Part shown: positions 33,875-42,772 of the stretch, piece by piece
Layout: each line of letters starts with the position of its first letter
Numbering within the stretch: the stretch's first letter is position 1
Source: an uncultured Lachnospiraceae bacterium
GTDB taxonomy: Bacteria; Bacillota; Clostridia; Lachnospirales; Lachnospiraceae
NCBI GenBank assembly: GCA_905199445.1
Contig: CAJKGK010000005.1
Coordinates: 80,184 to 144,183, forward strand
Length of the DNA: 64,000 bases
Reading direction: 5' to 3'
The notes under the pieces: generated by a model
Seen by the model: the letters and a program-made list of their open reading frames with translations, nothing else
Told to the model about the DNA's origin: nothing
The model's database searches: none
Translations under genes and position numbers: made by a program

Positions 33875-34891
33875 GTGAATAAATTAAGAATAAAAATGGA
33901 CCGCAAATGGCGGTGGACAGTCATGATGGCGTTTGTCCTTTTGCTTTGGAGCGGAACCGTGGTATTGGCCGGCTGCGGCCCATCCCAGGCGGAAGATGGA
34001 GCCAGCCAATCTGGGACGCATCGTTTTAGTGTGGTATGTACGCTGTTTCCTCAATATGATTTTGCCAGAGCGATCGGCGGGGATGCGGTGGATGTGACCA
34101 TGCTTTTAGACCCTGGAACAGAGTCCCACACCTTTGATCCAACGCCTGCGGATATGAAAAAAATCGCCCGTTCAGATCTGTTTATTTATACAGGTGCAGT
34201 GATGGAAGGCTGGTCCGGTGAGATTGTGGACAGCCTTGATGACAGTGTCCAGGTGGTTGATCTTTCCCAGTGCGTCAGCCTTGAGGAAGAAATTGAACTG
34301 TCGGATGAAGAAGACCATGACCATGATCACGGCCATGGCCATGACCACGGTGGCTATGATCCCCATTTCTGGCTGGATATGACCAATGCCGTTAAGATGG
34401 TGGAGGCTATATGCGATGCCTTTGTGGATATGGATCCGGCGCATGAGACCGAGTACCGTCAGAGAGCGCAGGCTTATGTGGATCAGCTGCTTTTGCTGGA
34501 TGAGGCATTTATGGATGCCGTACAAAACGGAGAACGTCATGACATTGTGTTTGGCGGGCGGTTTGCCTATGGTTATTTCGTGAATCGTTACGGTGTGGAC
34601 TTTGAAACTGTTTATCATACCTGTTCTGCGCAGTCCGATCCCAGTGTGGCCGATATGATTCGAGTTATTGATTATATTCGGATCCATGGCAATCCATGTA
34701 TTTTTTATGAGGAACTCTCAAGCGGTACAGTGGCTAAAACGATTGCTCAGGATGAGCATCTTGAAACGGCTGTATTTACAACCGGACATAATGTGACAAA
34801 AGAACAGTTTGAAAACGGTGTAACATTTATTGACCTGATGTATCAGAATCTTGAGGCGCTTTACAGAGCCCTTGGGTATCCGGCGGATTAA
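33875..34891 (+). CDS. Zinc-type ABC transporter substrate-binding lipoprotein (ZnuA-like)
   Basis: A 338-residue cluster-9 metal-binding lipoprotein. The signal peptide ends at lipobox VLAGC near residue 33. Metal ligands of the family are suggested by ESHTFDPTPADM near 87, the DPHFWLD motif near 163, the FGGRFAYGYF region near 227 and FTTGHNV near the end. A His/Asp-rich loop (EEDHDHDHGHGHDHGG) at about 145-160 favours zinc over manganese. Start is GTG 33875 with its ribosome-binding site in the terminator arm; ATG 33896 is possible but has no site. Confidence 0.88.
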   Translation: MNKLRIKMDRKWRWTVMMAFVLLLWSGTVVLAGCGPSQAEDGASQSGTHRFSVVCTLFPQYDFARAIGGDAVDVTMLLDPGTESHTFDPTPADMKKIARSDLFIYTGAVMEGWSGEIVDSLDDSVQVVDLSQCVSLEEEIELSDEEDHDHDHGHGHDHGGYDPHFWLDMTNAVKMVEAICDAFVDMDPAHETEYRQRAQAYVDQLLLLDEAFMDAVQNGERHDIVFGGRFAYGYFVNRYGVDFETVYHTCSAQSDPSVADMIRVIDYIRIHGNPCIFYEELSSGTVAKTIAQDEHLETAVFTTGHNVTKEQFENGVTFIDLMYQNLEALYRALGYPAD

Positions 34892-34904
34892 AGGAGTTAA
34901 AAAT

Positions 34905-35597
34905 ATGGAATTATTAAAAGTGGAAAATGTTTCCATTGCCTATGACCATGAGCGGGATTTTGCTGTGGAAAATGTAAGCTTTTCTGTGAGGGACGGGGAA
35001 TATATATGTATTGTGGGAAGCAACGGTTCTGGGAAAAGCACTTTGATTAAGGGCATTGCCGGGCTGATCGGTGTAAGCCGGGGAAGCATACACCGTCCCC
35101 TTCCCATTGAAGGTTATGCCTATCTTTCTCAGAATCATATGATTGATAAGGATTTTCCGGCTACTGTGGCCGAAGTTGTATTGTCAGGCACCCAAAAACA
35201 GGGAAAGCGTCTGCCTTTTTATACCAGATCGGACAGAAAAACAGCGGCCCAGGTGATGGCGATGATGGGGATTGATGAATTTGCAGGCCGGCGTATTGGA
35301 AACCTGTCCGGCGGACAGCAGCAGCGGGTTCTCCTGGCGAGAGCCTTTTGTCGTGATCCCAAATTACTTCTTCTGGATGAGCCCTGTGCCGGACTGGATC
35401 CGGCAATGACCCGTGAATTTTATGATATTTTAGACCGGCTTAACCGGGAAAAGCATATTGCGGTGCTGATGGTTTCCCATGATCTGGAGCAGGTCAGACA
35501 ATATGCGCACCGGGTGATTGTGATGGATCAGACTGTGGAGTTTGATGGCACCCGGGATGAATGGCTGAAAATGGAGGGAGGAAAGAAAAATGACTGA
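34905..35597 (+). CDS. Metal ABC transporter ATP-binding protein (ZnuC-like)
   Basis: A 230-residue ATPase of the metal importer. Walker A is VGSNGSGKST, the Q loop YLSQNHMID, the signature LSGGQQQR, Walker B LLLLDEPCAGLD and the H loop VSHD. An open frame extends to 34851 inside the previous gene, but ATG 34905 has AAAGGAG upstream and matches the family start. It overlaps the permease gene by eight bases. Confidence 0.92.
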   Translation: MELLKVENVSIAYDHERDFAVENVSFSVRDGEYICIVGSNGSGKSTLIKGIAGLIGVSRGSIHRPLPIEGYAYLSQNHMIDKDFPATVAEVVLSGTQKQGKRLPFYTRSDRKTAAQVMAMMGIDEFAGRRIGNLSGGQQQRVLLARAFCRDPKLLLLDEPCAGLDPAMTREFYDILDRLNREKHIAVLMVSHDLEQVRQYAHRVIVMDQTVEFDGTRDEWLKMEGGKKND

Positions 35598-36408
35598 GCT
35601 TTTGGATATGTTTTCCTATCCGTTTATACAGAGGGCTTTGATTGTGGGCCTGCTTGTTTCCCTGTGTGCGGCACTTTTGGGGGTTATTCTTGTATTAAAG
35701 CGTTATTCCCTGATCGGTCATGGTCTTGGAGATGTGGGTTTTGCTTCAACGGCGCTGGCCGTGGCATTGGGACTGCCTATTTTGCCTGTATCCATTCCGG
35801 TGGTGGTGGTGGCTGCCTGCCTGATTATGTTTTACAGCCAGAAAATTAAAAGCAGCGGGGATATTGCCATTGGTATGGTTGCCACCGGCGCTCTGGCATC
35901 AGGCGTCGTGATCACCGCCCTGTCCGGCGGCTTTAATGTGGATGTAAGCAATTATATGTTTGGAAGTATTCTGGCCATGAGTTCGTTGGATGTGACACTT
36001 TCCCTTATATTATCAGTTGTCATTATTATATTATTTGTGCTATGCTATAATCGGTTGTTTTTAATTACCTGTGATGAGGCGTTTGCCAGAGCCAGCGGTA
36101 TCCCGGTTGGATTTTACCAGTTTGTGATTGCCCTGTTAACGGCCCTTACCGTTGTCCTGGGGATGCGGATGATGGGCAGCCTTCTGATTTCCAGCCTGAT
36201 TATTTTTCCGGCAGTGATTGCCAGAAAGCTGGCGGCAAGTTTTAAAGCAGTGGTAATCACTGCAGTGATTTGCTCCATGCTGTGCTTTATCTGCGGAATT
36301 ATTTTGTCCTTTGTGGTCAATCTGCCAACAGGAGCCAGTATTGTTCTTGTAAACATTTTTGTGCTGGCTGTTGTGACTCTGGTGAAAAAAATCGTCTCTT
36401 TTAAGTGA
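35590..36408 (+). CDS. Metal ABC transporter permease (ZnuB-like)
   Basis: A 272-residue membrane permease of the ABC-3 family with about eight helices, completing the importer with the two upstream genes. Family features include RYSLIGHGLGDVGFAS near residue 38 and GMRMMGSLLISSLIIFPA near 195, the region that contacts the ATPase. A GGAGG-like site lies in the end of the ATPase gene. The 167-base gap after it contains no gene and is AT-rich. Confidence 0.92.
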   Translation: MTELLDMFSYPFIQRALIVGLLVSLCAALLGVILVLKRYSLIGHGLGDVGFASTALAVALGLPILPVSIPVVVVAACLIMFYSQKIKSSGDIAIGMVATGALASGVVITALSGGFNVDVSNYMFGSILAMSSLDVTLSLILSVVIIILFVLCYNRLFLITCDEAFARASGIPVGFYQFVIALLTALTVVLGMRMMGSLLISSLIIFPAVIARKLAASFKAVVITAVICSMLCFICGIILSFVVNLPTGASIVLVNIFVLAVVTLVKKIVSFK

Positions 36409-36575
36409 TATTTTAAATTATCTTAATATTTTTTCAAAAATATATTCAAGGTATTTTGATATACTGTTATCATAATGCAGGGCCAAATGGTCATGAGTCA
36501 GAAGACGTTTTGCCCGACATCTAAAAATGACAGGTGGACAGCCTGAAAAATGAATCTTGAAAGGACGGGAATACC

Positions 36576-37598
36576 GTGAAAATAATTTCTTTTGCAGTAC
36601 CATGTTACAATTCGGCCGCTTATATGAGAAAGTGTATTGATTCGCTGCTTGAGGCCGGGGAAGATGCGGAAATACTTATTGTAGATGACGGCTCTACAAA
36701 AGATGATACGGCAGCCATTGCCGATGAATATGAACAGAAATATCCGGGCATTGTAAAGGCCATTCATCAGGAAAACGGCGGCCACGGCGAAGCTGTCAAT
36801 GCCGGTCTTCGCCATGCCACAGGGATGTATTATAAGGTTGTAGACTCCGATGACTGGCTGGATCGTGACAGCCTTAAAACGGTTATAGAAAAGCTTAAAT
36901 TTTTCAGGAAAGAAAAGCAAAGAGTGGATATGATGATCTGTAATTATGTGTATGAGCATGTGGAGGACCAGACTTCTCATACTGTGCGCTACACAAACGC
37001 CCTGCCGTGTAACCGGATTTTTGGATGGAATCAGGTGGGCCATTTCCGACCGGATCAGAACCTTTTGATGCATTCTGTTATTTATCGCACAAAGGTGCTT
37101 AAACGCTCTGGCCTTGTTTTGCCAAAGCATACTTTTTATGTGGATAATTTGTTTGTCTATGTGCCCCTGCCTTATGTAAAAACGATGTATTACATGGATT
37201 TGGATTTGTACCGTTATTACATAGGCCGAGCAGATCAGTCTGTGAACGAGCAGGTTATGATTGGCCGTATAGACCAGCAGATTTATGTGAATAATCTCAT
37301 GATTAATGCCTACAGTCTTCCGGTGGAGGTCAAAAATAAGCGGCTTGCCAAATATATGTTAAAATATTTGGCTATGATTTGCTGTGTGACTTCCATCATG
37401 CTTATTATTTCCGGAACAGAGGAAAACCGGGAAAAACTGAGAAGGCTATGGGGAGATTTCAAACTAAGGGATCCGAAGATGTACCGCAGAATCCGTTATG
37501 GTGTACGTGGTCTTGTAAGCAATCCCAAGGGCCGTTTTGCTGAAATGGTGGTCATTAAGGGCTATCATCTTGCTCAGAAAATTTTTAAATTTAATTAA
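36576..37598 (+). CDS. Family 2 glycosyltransferase
   Basis: A 340-residue GT-A enzyme. Nucleotide-sugar motifs are VPCYNSAAYM near residue 8, ILIVDDGSTKD near 33 and the metal-binding VVDSDDWLD near 90. The HQENGGHGEAVNAGL segment is typical. The C-terminal third has a hydrophobic patch (LAMICCVTSIMLIISG) that may associate with the membrane. No polysaccharide genes are adjacent, so donor and acceptor are unknown. The start is GTG after AAAGGACGGG. Confidence 0.87.
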   Translation: MKIISFAVPCYNSAAYMRKCIDSLLEAGEDAEILIVDDGSTKDDTAAIADEYEQKYPGIVKAIHQENGGHGEAVNAGLRHATGMYYKVVDSDDWLDRDSLKTVIEKLKFFRKEKQRVDMMICNYVYEHVEDQTSHTVRYTNALPCNRIFGWNQVGHFRPDQNLLMHSVIYRTKVLKRSGLVLPKHTFYVDNLFVYVPLPYVKTMYYMDLDLYRYYIGRADQSVNEQVMIGRIDQQIYVNNLMINAYSLPVEVKNKRLAKYMLKYLAMICCVTSIMLIISGTEENREKLRRLWGDFKLRDPKMYRRIRYGVRGLVSNPKGRFAEMVVIKGYHLAQKIFKFN

Positions 37599-37604
37599 GG
37601 CTGT

Positions 37605-38948
37605 GTGAGTAAATCTATGAATAAAAAAGTTTATCGGGTACGTGCCAAAAAACTGGATGAACAGGGACGGGGAATTGTGTCATTTAACCATTCCATGATT
37701 CCGGTGCCCGGACTTTTGCCGGGAGAACTGGCCGGTATCTGTCTGTATCGAAAAAGAGAAGAAACGCTTGGGCGGATTGTGGAAATTTTCGAACCCTCAA
37801 ACCAACGGGTAAAGCCTTTGTGTCCCCATGCCGGTGTGTGCGGCGGCTGCCAGCTGCAGCATATGAACTATGAAGGTCAGCTGAAGTTTAAGCAGGCACA
37901 GGTGGAAAATTTGATGGGACACATGGGGCATGTCCAGCCGATTCTTGGTATGTCCAGTCCCTGTCATTACAGGCATAAGATTCATGCCACTTTGGGGTAT
38001 GACCCTAAAGGCAGGGTTATTTCCGGAATTTATCAAGAAAAATCCCACAGACTGCTGTCTGTAAAGCAGTGTCTGATTCAGGACCCATGCGCAGATGAAA
38101 TCATGGCTGTGATCAGATACTGGATGGAAAAGCTTCATATTGTGCCATATGATGAGGACCGCGGGCGGGGGATGATGCGTCATGTGCTTATTCGAAAAGG
38201 ATACGCAACCGGACAGGTGATGGTGGTTTTTGTATTATCTGCCTTTCATTTTCCCCAGGGGAAACGGCTTAATGAGGCACTTTTAAGGGCGTTTCCTCAG
38301 ATTAAAACCATTGTTTATAATGTTAACAGAGAAAAAACAAGTATGGTGCTGGGGGCACAGGAGAAGGTCGTTTACGGCGATGGCTATATAGAGGATGCGC
38401 TATGCGGCTGTAAATTCAGAATTTCTCCTAAATCTTTTTATCAGGTCAATCCGGCCCAGACCGGACGGCTGTATGAAAAAGCGATTGCGATGGCTGACCT
38501 TACAGGCCGTGAGACTGTTTTGGATGCTTATTGCGGCACAGGAACCATTGGACTGATTGCAGCCAAATGGGCGGCTTCAGTTACCGGAGTGGAACTGAAC
38601 CGTGATGCTGTGAAAGACGCTCAAATGAATGCTAAAAATAACCGGATTTTAAATGCAGATTTTATCTGTCAGGATGCGGGCAGGTATATGACTCAGATGG
38701 CCAGGCGGGGAGAACGGGCAGATGTGGTCTTTATGGATCCCCCGCGAAGTGGAAGCAGCCGTGAATTTTTGGATGCCCTGCTTTTGATGGCTCCCAAACG
38801 GATTGTTTACATTTCCTGCAACCCACAGACACAGCGCAGGGATTTGGAATGGCTGGTTAAGGGTGGTTATCGGGTGCGCACCCTGGCTCCGGTGGATTTG
38901 TTTCCCATGACATCAGGTATAGAGAATATTGCAGCTCTTGAGAGGTGA
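37605..38948 (+). CDS. rlmD: RlmD-type 23S rRNA (uracil-C5) methyltransferase
   Basis: A 447-residue TrmA/RlmD-family RNA methyltransferase, SAM-dependent. An N-terminal TRAM RNA-binding domain (KKLDEQGRGIVSFNHSMIPV) is followed by Fe-S cysteines in CPHAGVCGGCQLQHM. The SAM site is LDAYCGTGTIGLIA, then VFMDPPRSG and the catalytic cysteine in YISCNPQTQ. Firmicutes often have two paralogues with different rRNA targets, so the exact uracil is uncertain. Start GTG 37605 (AAGG upstream) or ATG 37617. Confidence 0.88.
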   Translation: MSKSMNKKVYRVRAKKLDEQGRGIVSFNHSMIPVPGLLPGELAGICLYRKREETLGRIVEIFEPSNQRVKPLCPHAGVCGGCQLQHMNYEGQLKFKQAQVENLMGHMGHVQPILGMSSPCHYRHKIHATLGYDPKGRVISGIYQEKSHRLLSVKQCLIQDPCADEIMAVIRYWMEKLHIVPYDEDRGRGMMRHVLIRKGYATGQVMVVFVLSAFHFPQGKRLNEALLRAFPQIKTIVYNVNREKTSMVLGAQEKVVYGDGYIEDALCGCKFRISPKSFYQVNPAQTGRLYEKAIAMADLTGRETVLDAYCGTGTIGLIAAKWAASVTGVELNRDAVKDAQMNAKNNRILNADFICQDAGRYMTQMARRGERADVVFMDPPRSGSSREFLDALLLMAPKRIVYISCNPQTQRRDLEWLVKGGYRVRTLAPVDLFPMTSGIENIAALER

Positions 38949-38953
38949 TGGAT

Positions 38954-39856
38954 GTGAAAAAGCTTTTATTCATTGTGAACCCCAAATCGGGTAAAAGTCT
39001 TATAAAACCACATTTTTGTGATATTGTGGATGTTTTTGTAGCAGCAGGCTATGATGTGTGTGTGCACACGACCCAGGCTGTACGGGATGCCTATCAGGTT
39101 GCCAGAGACCGCAGCCGGGAGTTTGACCTGATTGTGTGCAGCGGGGGTGACGGTACTATGGATGAGGCTATGTCAGGGCTGATGGAGCTGGATATTCGAA
39201 AGCCGCTGGGCTATATTCCCGCAGGCACAACCAATGATTATGCCAAAAGTCTGGGAATTCCGGGGAATATGGTGGAGGCTGCAAAAGTTGCAGTCTCCGG
39301 TGTGCCAAAAGCTGTGGATGTAGGGGTTTTTAACAGTCGCTATTTTGCCTATGTGGCTGCCTTTGGCGCTTTTACCGATGTATCCTATCAGACAAAGCAG
39401 GAGCAGAAAAATCTCATGGGGCATCTGGCCTATGTTCTGGAGGGAATCAAAAGTCTGCCGTCGATTACCGCATATCCTATGACAGTGGAATTTGATGATC
39501 AGGTAATTACGGGAGATTTTGTATATGGAATGATTTCCAATTCAATTTCTATCGGCGGATTTAAATCCATCTGCAGCAAGGATATGGCTTTAGATGATGG
39601 GGTTTTTGAACTTTTGCTTGTACGGATGCCTAAAAATGTGTTGGAATTCCAGGCGATTGTGGGGGCCATGCTTTTGCAGAAGGTGGATGAGAAGCTGATG
39701 GTTTTTGCCAGAGTAAGCCATGTTCGTCTGAGCAGTGAGTGGGATGTTGCGTGGACGCTTGACGGTGAGGACGGAGGAAGTCATCGGGAGGTATATATTT
39801 ACAACCTTTGTCAGGGCATGGAGATTGTGTGCCCAAAAGATGATCATAATGTATAG
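38954..39856 (+). CDS. YegS/DagK-family lipid kinase (first copy)
   Basis: A soluble diacylglycerol-kinase-like protein of 300 residues. It starts MKKLLFIVNPKSGKS; the ATP-binding SGGDGTMDEAMSGL lies near residue 60 and IPAGTTNDYAKSLGIP near 90. It probably phosphorylates diacylglycerol or a related lipid for recycling into phosphatidic acid. GTG 38945 and ATG 38948 are in frame, but the extended Shine-Dalgarno AGAGGTGAT places the GTG at 38954 best. A paralogue is encoded at 46772-47701. Confidence 0.87.
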   Translation: MKKLLFIVNPKSGKSLIKPHFCDIVDVFVAAGYDVCVHTTQAVRDAYQVARDRSREFDLIVCSGGDGTMDEAMSGLMELDIRKPLGYIPAGTTNDYAKSLGIPGNMVEAAKVAVSGVPKAVDVGVFNSRYFAYVAAFGAFTDVSYQTKQEQKNLMGHLAYVLEGIKSLPSITAYPMTVEFDDQVITGDFVYGMISNSISIGGFKSICSKDMALDDGVFELLLVRMPKNVLEFQAIVGAMLLQKVDEKLMVFARVSHVRLSSEWDVAWTLDGEDGGSHREVYIYNLCQGMEIVCPKDDHNV

Positions 39857-39862
39857 GGATTA

Positions 39863-39905
39863 AAAAATGCAGATGCCGGGCGGGTATTCTGCATTTTTAT
39901 TTTGT
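39863..39905 (+). terminator. Terminator after the lipid kinase gene
   Basis: AAAAATGCAGA (39863-39873) pairs with TCTGCATTTTT (39888-39898), followed by ATTTTG. Confidence 0.85.
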
Positions 39906-39909
39906 AAAC

Positions 39910-39982
39910 TTCACTTTTGGAAAAGTTTATGAAAAATTAATATTAAATAAAAGTGAAATATCTTGAAAAGTGAAATGTCTTG
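39910..39982. promoter_or_regulatory. Repeated operator-like elements upstream of the MarR gene
   Basis: Two tandem 17-base repeats differ at one base: AAAAGTGAAATATCTTG (39949-39965) and AAAAGTGAAATGTCTTG (39966-39982). A further inverted copy of the core, TTCACTTTT, lies at 39910-39918. The second repeat covers most of the promoter spacer, which suits repression by the adjacent MarR protein. Confidence 0.55.
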
Positions 39983-39991
39983 CCGTATACT
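39963..39991 (+). promoter_or_regulatory. Promoter of the MarR and exporter genes
   Basis: TTGAAA (39963-39968), 17-base spacer, TATACT (39986-39991). Confidence 0.7.
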
Positions 39992-40043
39992 GTAAAAAAG
40001 CAGCAAGGTTTCCGTTATTGCTGCGGGAAAAGGAGGGATAGTT

Positions 40044-40499
40044 TTGGATACGGAAAATGCTTCAGACAAACGGTGGGGGATGATCGGAATTATTATGCGG
40101 ACGATTCCGGTGATTGATTCCAGGGTCAGCCGCATTGCAGAATCCGGAAAGGATGAAATTCCCAGGTCCCAGATTATGGCGCTTTTTACACTTAAATACT
40201 GCGGACAGTCTCACATGACCCATGTTGCCGAGAAAATGAAAGTATCCAACCAGCAGCTTACAAAGATCATTGATGCCCTTGTGCGCAGAGGGTATGTAAA
40301 GCGGGCCCAGGATCCGGACAACCGACGTCTGGTTAAAATCTCCATGACAGCTGAGGGAGAAGCCTATATTAAAGGGCTGCAGGATCGTATTCTTCCTCAA
40401 CTGGCCAAAAGATTTGAATGTTTTTCAGATAAAGAACTGGAATGTATGGCCCAAAGTTTTGACACAATTTACAGAATTATGAAAGAGAAAGGAATTTAG
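40044..40499 (+). CDS. MarR-family regulator of the downstream exporter
   Basis: A 151-residue winged-helix protein. The recognition region is MTHVAEKMKVSNQQLTKIID and the wing RAQDPDNRRLVKISMT, both typical of MarR. It probably represses its own operon and responds to a drug or metabolite exported by the ABC pair five bases downstream. The start is TTG 40044 with AGGAGGG six bases upstream. Confidence 0.88.
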   Translation: MDTENASDKRWGMIGIIMRTIPVIDSRVSRIAESGKDEIPRSQIMALFTLKYCGQSHMTHVAEKMKVSNQQLTKIIDALVRRGYVKRAQDPDNRRLVKISMTAEGEAYIKGLQDRILPQLAKRFECFSDKELECMAQSFDTIYRIMKEKGI

Positions 40500-40504
40500 A
40501 CAGC

Positions 40505-42772
40505 ATGAAGAAGCTTTTTAAGTATCTTAAAGACTACAAACTGTATATTTTCTTCATCGTTATTTTACTGGCCCTGCAGGCTTATTCCGAGCTGTCTCTG
40601 CCGTCGTATACATCGGATATTGTAAATGTAGGTATCCAGCAAAACGGTATAGATACCGCCCTGCCTGAGGTTGTTCGGGCATCGGAAATGTCCAGGCTGG
40701 AAATCTTTATGACTGAAGAACAAAGAGACCTTGTCGATGATGGTTATACGCTGGTTTCGGCCGGAGACAGCCAATATGTCAAAGACTATCCGGTGAGCCA
40801 AACCGAGGATATTTATGTGCTTGAAACAAAGGATAAAAAGCAGCGGGAAGATATGGAGGCTGCCTTTAGCCTGCCCATGCTTATTGTTTTTGGAATTGAA
40901 AGCGGCGGCGATGCGGCGGCGGCTATTGAGGATCAGCTGACGGCACAGATTCCGGAGACTCTGCTTGATTCCCTTCGGGATGAAAACGGCCGGATTGATT
41001 TGTTTGCTTTATTTGCCATGATGTCTGAGGACCAGCTTCAGGCACTTGCCCAGCAGATGACGGATCAAATGTCCCAGATGCCGGATATGCTTATGGAACA
41101 GATGGGAATTCAGTACCTTCAGAGTGAATATAAGGCTGTCGGTATGGATCTTAACCAGATGCAGAGCCACTATATTCTTGTAGCAGGTGCAAAAATGCTG
41201 GGGCTGGCGTTGTTTGCCATGGCAGTGTCTGTGGCAGTGACCTTTTTGTCGGCAAAAATTGCGGCCAGTATGAGCCGTAATTTGAGAAGACAGGTTTTTC
41301 ACAAGGTGATCTCATTTTCCAGTACAGAGTTTGATAAGTTTTCCACAGCCTCTTTGATTACAAGAAGCACCAATGATATTCAGCAGGTTCAGATGCTTAC
41401 CGTGATGCTCCTTCGGATGGTGATTTATTCACCGATCATTGCTTTAGGGGGAATTTATAAAGTTTTCCAGACAAACGGCAGCATGTGGTGGACGCTTGTG
41501 ATCGGTGTGATCGCCATTTTTATTGTGGTAGGGATTCTGTTTACAACGGTGATGCCTAAATTTAAAGTGATGCAGAAACTGGTTGACCGTGTCAACCTTG
41601 TCACCCGTGAAATCCTTACCGGTCTGCCTGTCATCCGTGCCTTTAGCACAGAAGAACATGAAAAAGAACGATTTGACAAGGCCAATAAGGATTTGCTTAA
41701 GAATAATCTGTTTGTCAACAGAGCCATGTCCTGTATGATGCCTTTGATGATGCTGATTATGAATCTGCTCACGGTCCTTATCGTGTGGGCCGGCGCCGGC
41801 TATATTAATGATGGTGTGATGCAGGTTGGAGATATGATGGCCTTTATCCAGTATGCAATGATGATTATCATGTCCTTCCTCATGCTGTCCATGGTATCTG
41901 TAATGCTTCCAAGAGCAGCGGTGGCTGCAGAACGTGTGGATGAAATTATTACCACAGATCTGACAATTCATGAACCTGAATCACCCAAGGCAATGGATGA
42001 TTCCCATAAAAAAGGCTATGTGGAATTTGATGATGTTTCCTTCCGTTATCCGGGCGCCGATGAAGACGTTCTCAGTCATCTCACATTCACGGCAAAGCCG
42101 GGACAGACAACGGCTATTATCGGAAGTACGGGAAGCGGAAAGTCTACGCTTGTGAATCTGATCCCCAGATTTTTCGATGTGACCGGAGGAACCATCCGGG
42201 TAGACGGACAGGACATCCGGGAAGTTTCCGGAAAGGATTTAAGAGATCGGATCGGTTATGTGCCTCAAAAGGGAATGCTTTTCTCCGGAACAATTGAGAC
42301 GAATATTAAATACAGCGATCACAGCCTTTCGGATGAACGCATGGTTAAGGCTGCACGAATTGCTCAGGCAGAAGAATTTATCAGTGCAAAACCGGATCAG
42401 TATGACTCGGTGATTGCCCAGGGCGGAAACAATGTTTCCGGCGGACAAAAGCAGCGGCTTTCCATTGCCAGAGCCATTGCAAAAGATCCGGAAATTTATA
42501 TCTTTGACGACAGCTTTTCGGCGCTGGACTATAAAACGGATGCTGTGCTTCGACGGGCGCTGCGTGCGGAAACCGCTGAGAGTACGGTGATTATTGTGGC
42601 TCAGCGTATCAGTACGATTTTAAATGCAGATCAGATTCTTGTGCTGGATGAAGGTCATATTGTAGGTAAAGGAACCCACGAGCAGCTGCTGGAGGACTGC
42701 GAGGTTTATCGACAGATTGCCACAAGCCAGCTGTCTGAGGCTGAACTAAAAGGAGGTAAGAGCAATGAGTAA
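40505..42772 (+). CDS. Heterodimeric ABC exporter subunit with extracytoplasmic insertion and degenerate catalytic site
   Basis: A 755-residue membrane-ATPase fusion. After the first helix (about 12-32) comes a hydrophilic stretch of roughly 185 residues before the second helix near 225, much longer than the usual loop. The ATPase domain starts near 500: Walker A GSTGSGKST, signature VSGGQ, Walker B FDDSFSALD with Asp at the position of the catalytic glutamate. This is the degenerate-site half of a heterodimer such as BmrCD or LmrCD. Substrate is probably a drug, peptide or lipid. It overlaps its partner by eight bases. Confidence 0.9.
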   Translation: MKKLFKYLKDYKLYIFFIVILLALQAYSELSLPSYTSDIVNVGIQQNGIDTALPEVVRASEMSRLEIFMTEEQRDLVDDGYTLVSAGDSQYVKDYPVSQTEDIYVLETKDKKQREDMEAAFSLPMLIVFGIESGGDAAAAIEDQLTAQIPETLLDSLRDENGRIDLFALFAMMSEDQLQALAQQMTDQMSQMPDMLMEQMGIQYLQSEYKAVGMDLNQMQSHYILVAGAKMLGLALFAMAVSVAVTFLSAKIAASMSRNLRRQVFHKVISFSSTEFDKFSTASLITRSTNDIQQVQMLTVMLLRMVIYSPIIALGGIYKVFQTNGSMWWTLVIGVIAIFIVVGILFTTVMPKFKVMQKLVDRVNLVTREILTGLPVIRAFSTEEHEKERFDKANKDLLKNNLFVNRAMSCMMPLMMLIMNLLTVLIVWAGAGYINDGVMQVGDMMAFIQYAMMIIMSFLMLSMVSVMLPRAAVAAERVDEIITTDLTIHEPESPKAMDDSHKKGYVEFDDVSFRYPGADEDVLSHLTFTAKPGQTTAIIGSTGSGKSTLVNLIPRFFDVTGGTIRVDGQDIREVSGKDLRDRIGYVPQKGMLFSGTIETNIKYSDHSLSDERMVKAARIAQAEEFISAKPDQYDSVIAQGGNNVSGGQKQRLSIARAIAKDPEIYIFDDSFSALDYKTDAVLRRALRAETAESTVIIVAQRISTILNADQILVLDEGHIVGKGTHEQLLEDCEVYRQIATSQLSEAELKGGKSNE

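Noticed and set aside
33781..33875. TPP riboswitch linked to thiE
   Set aside because: The structured element lies downstream of thiE and lacks TPP-riboswitch conserved bases; it belongs to the transporter gene.
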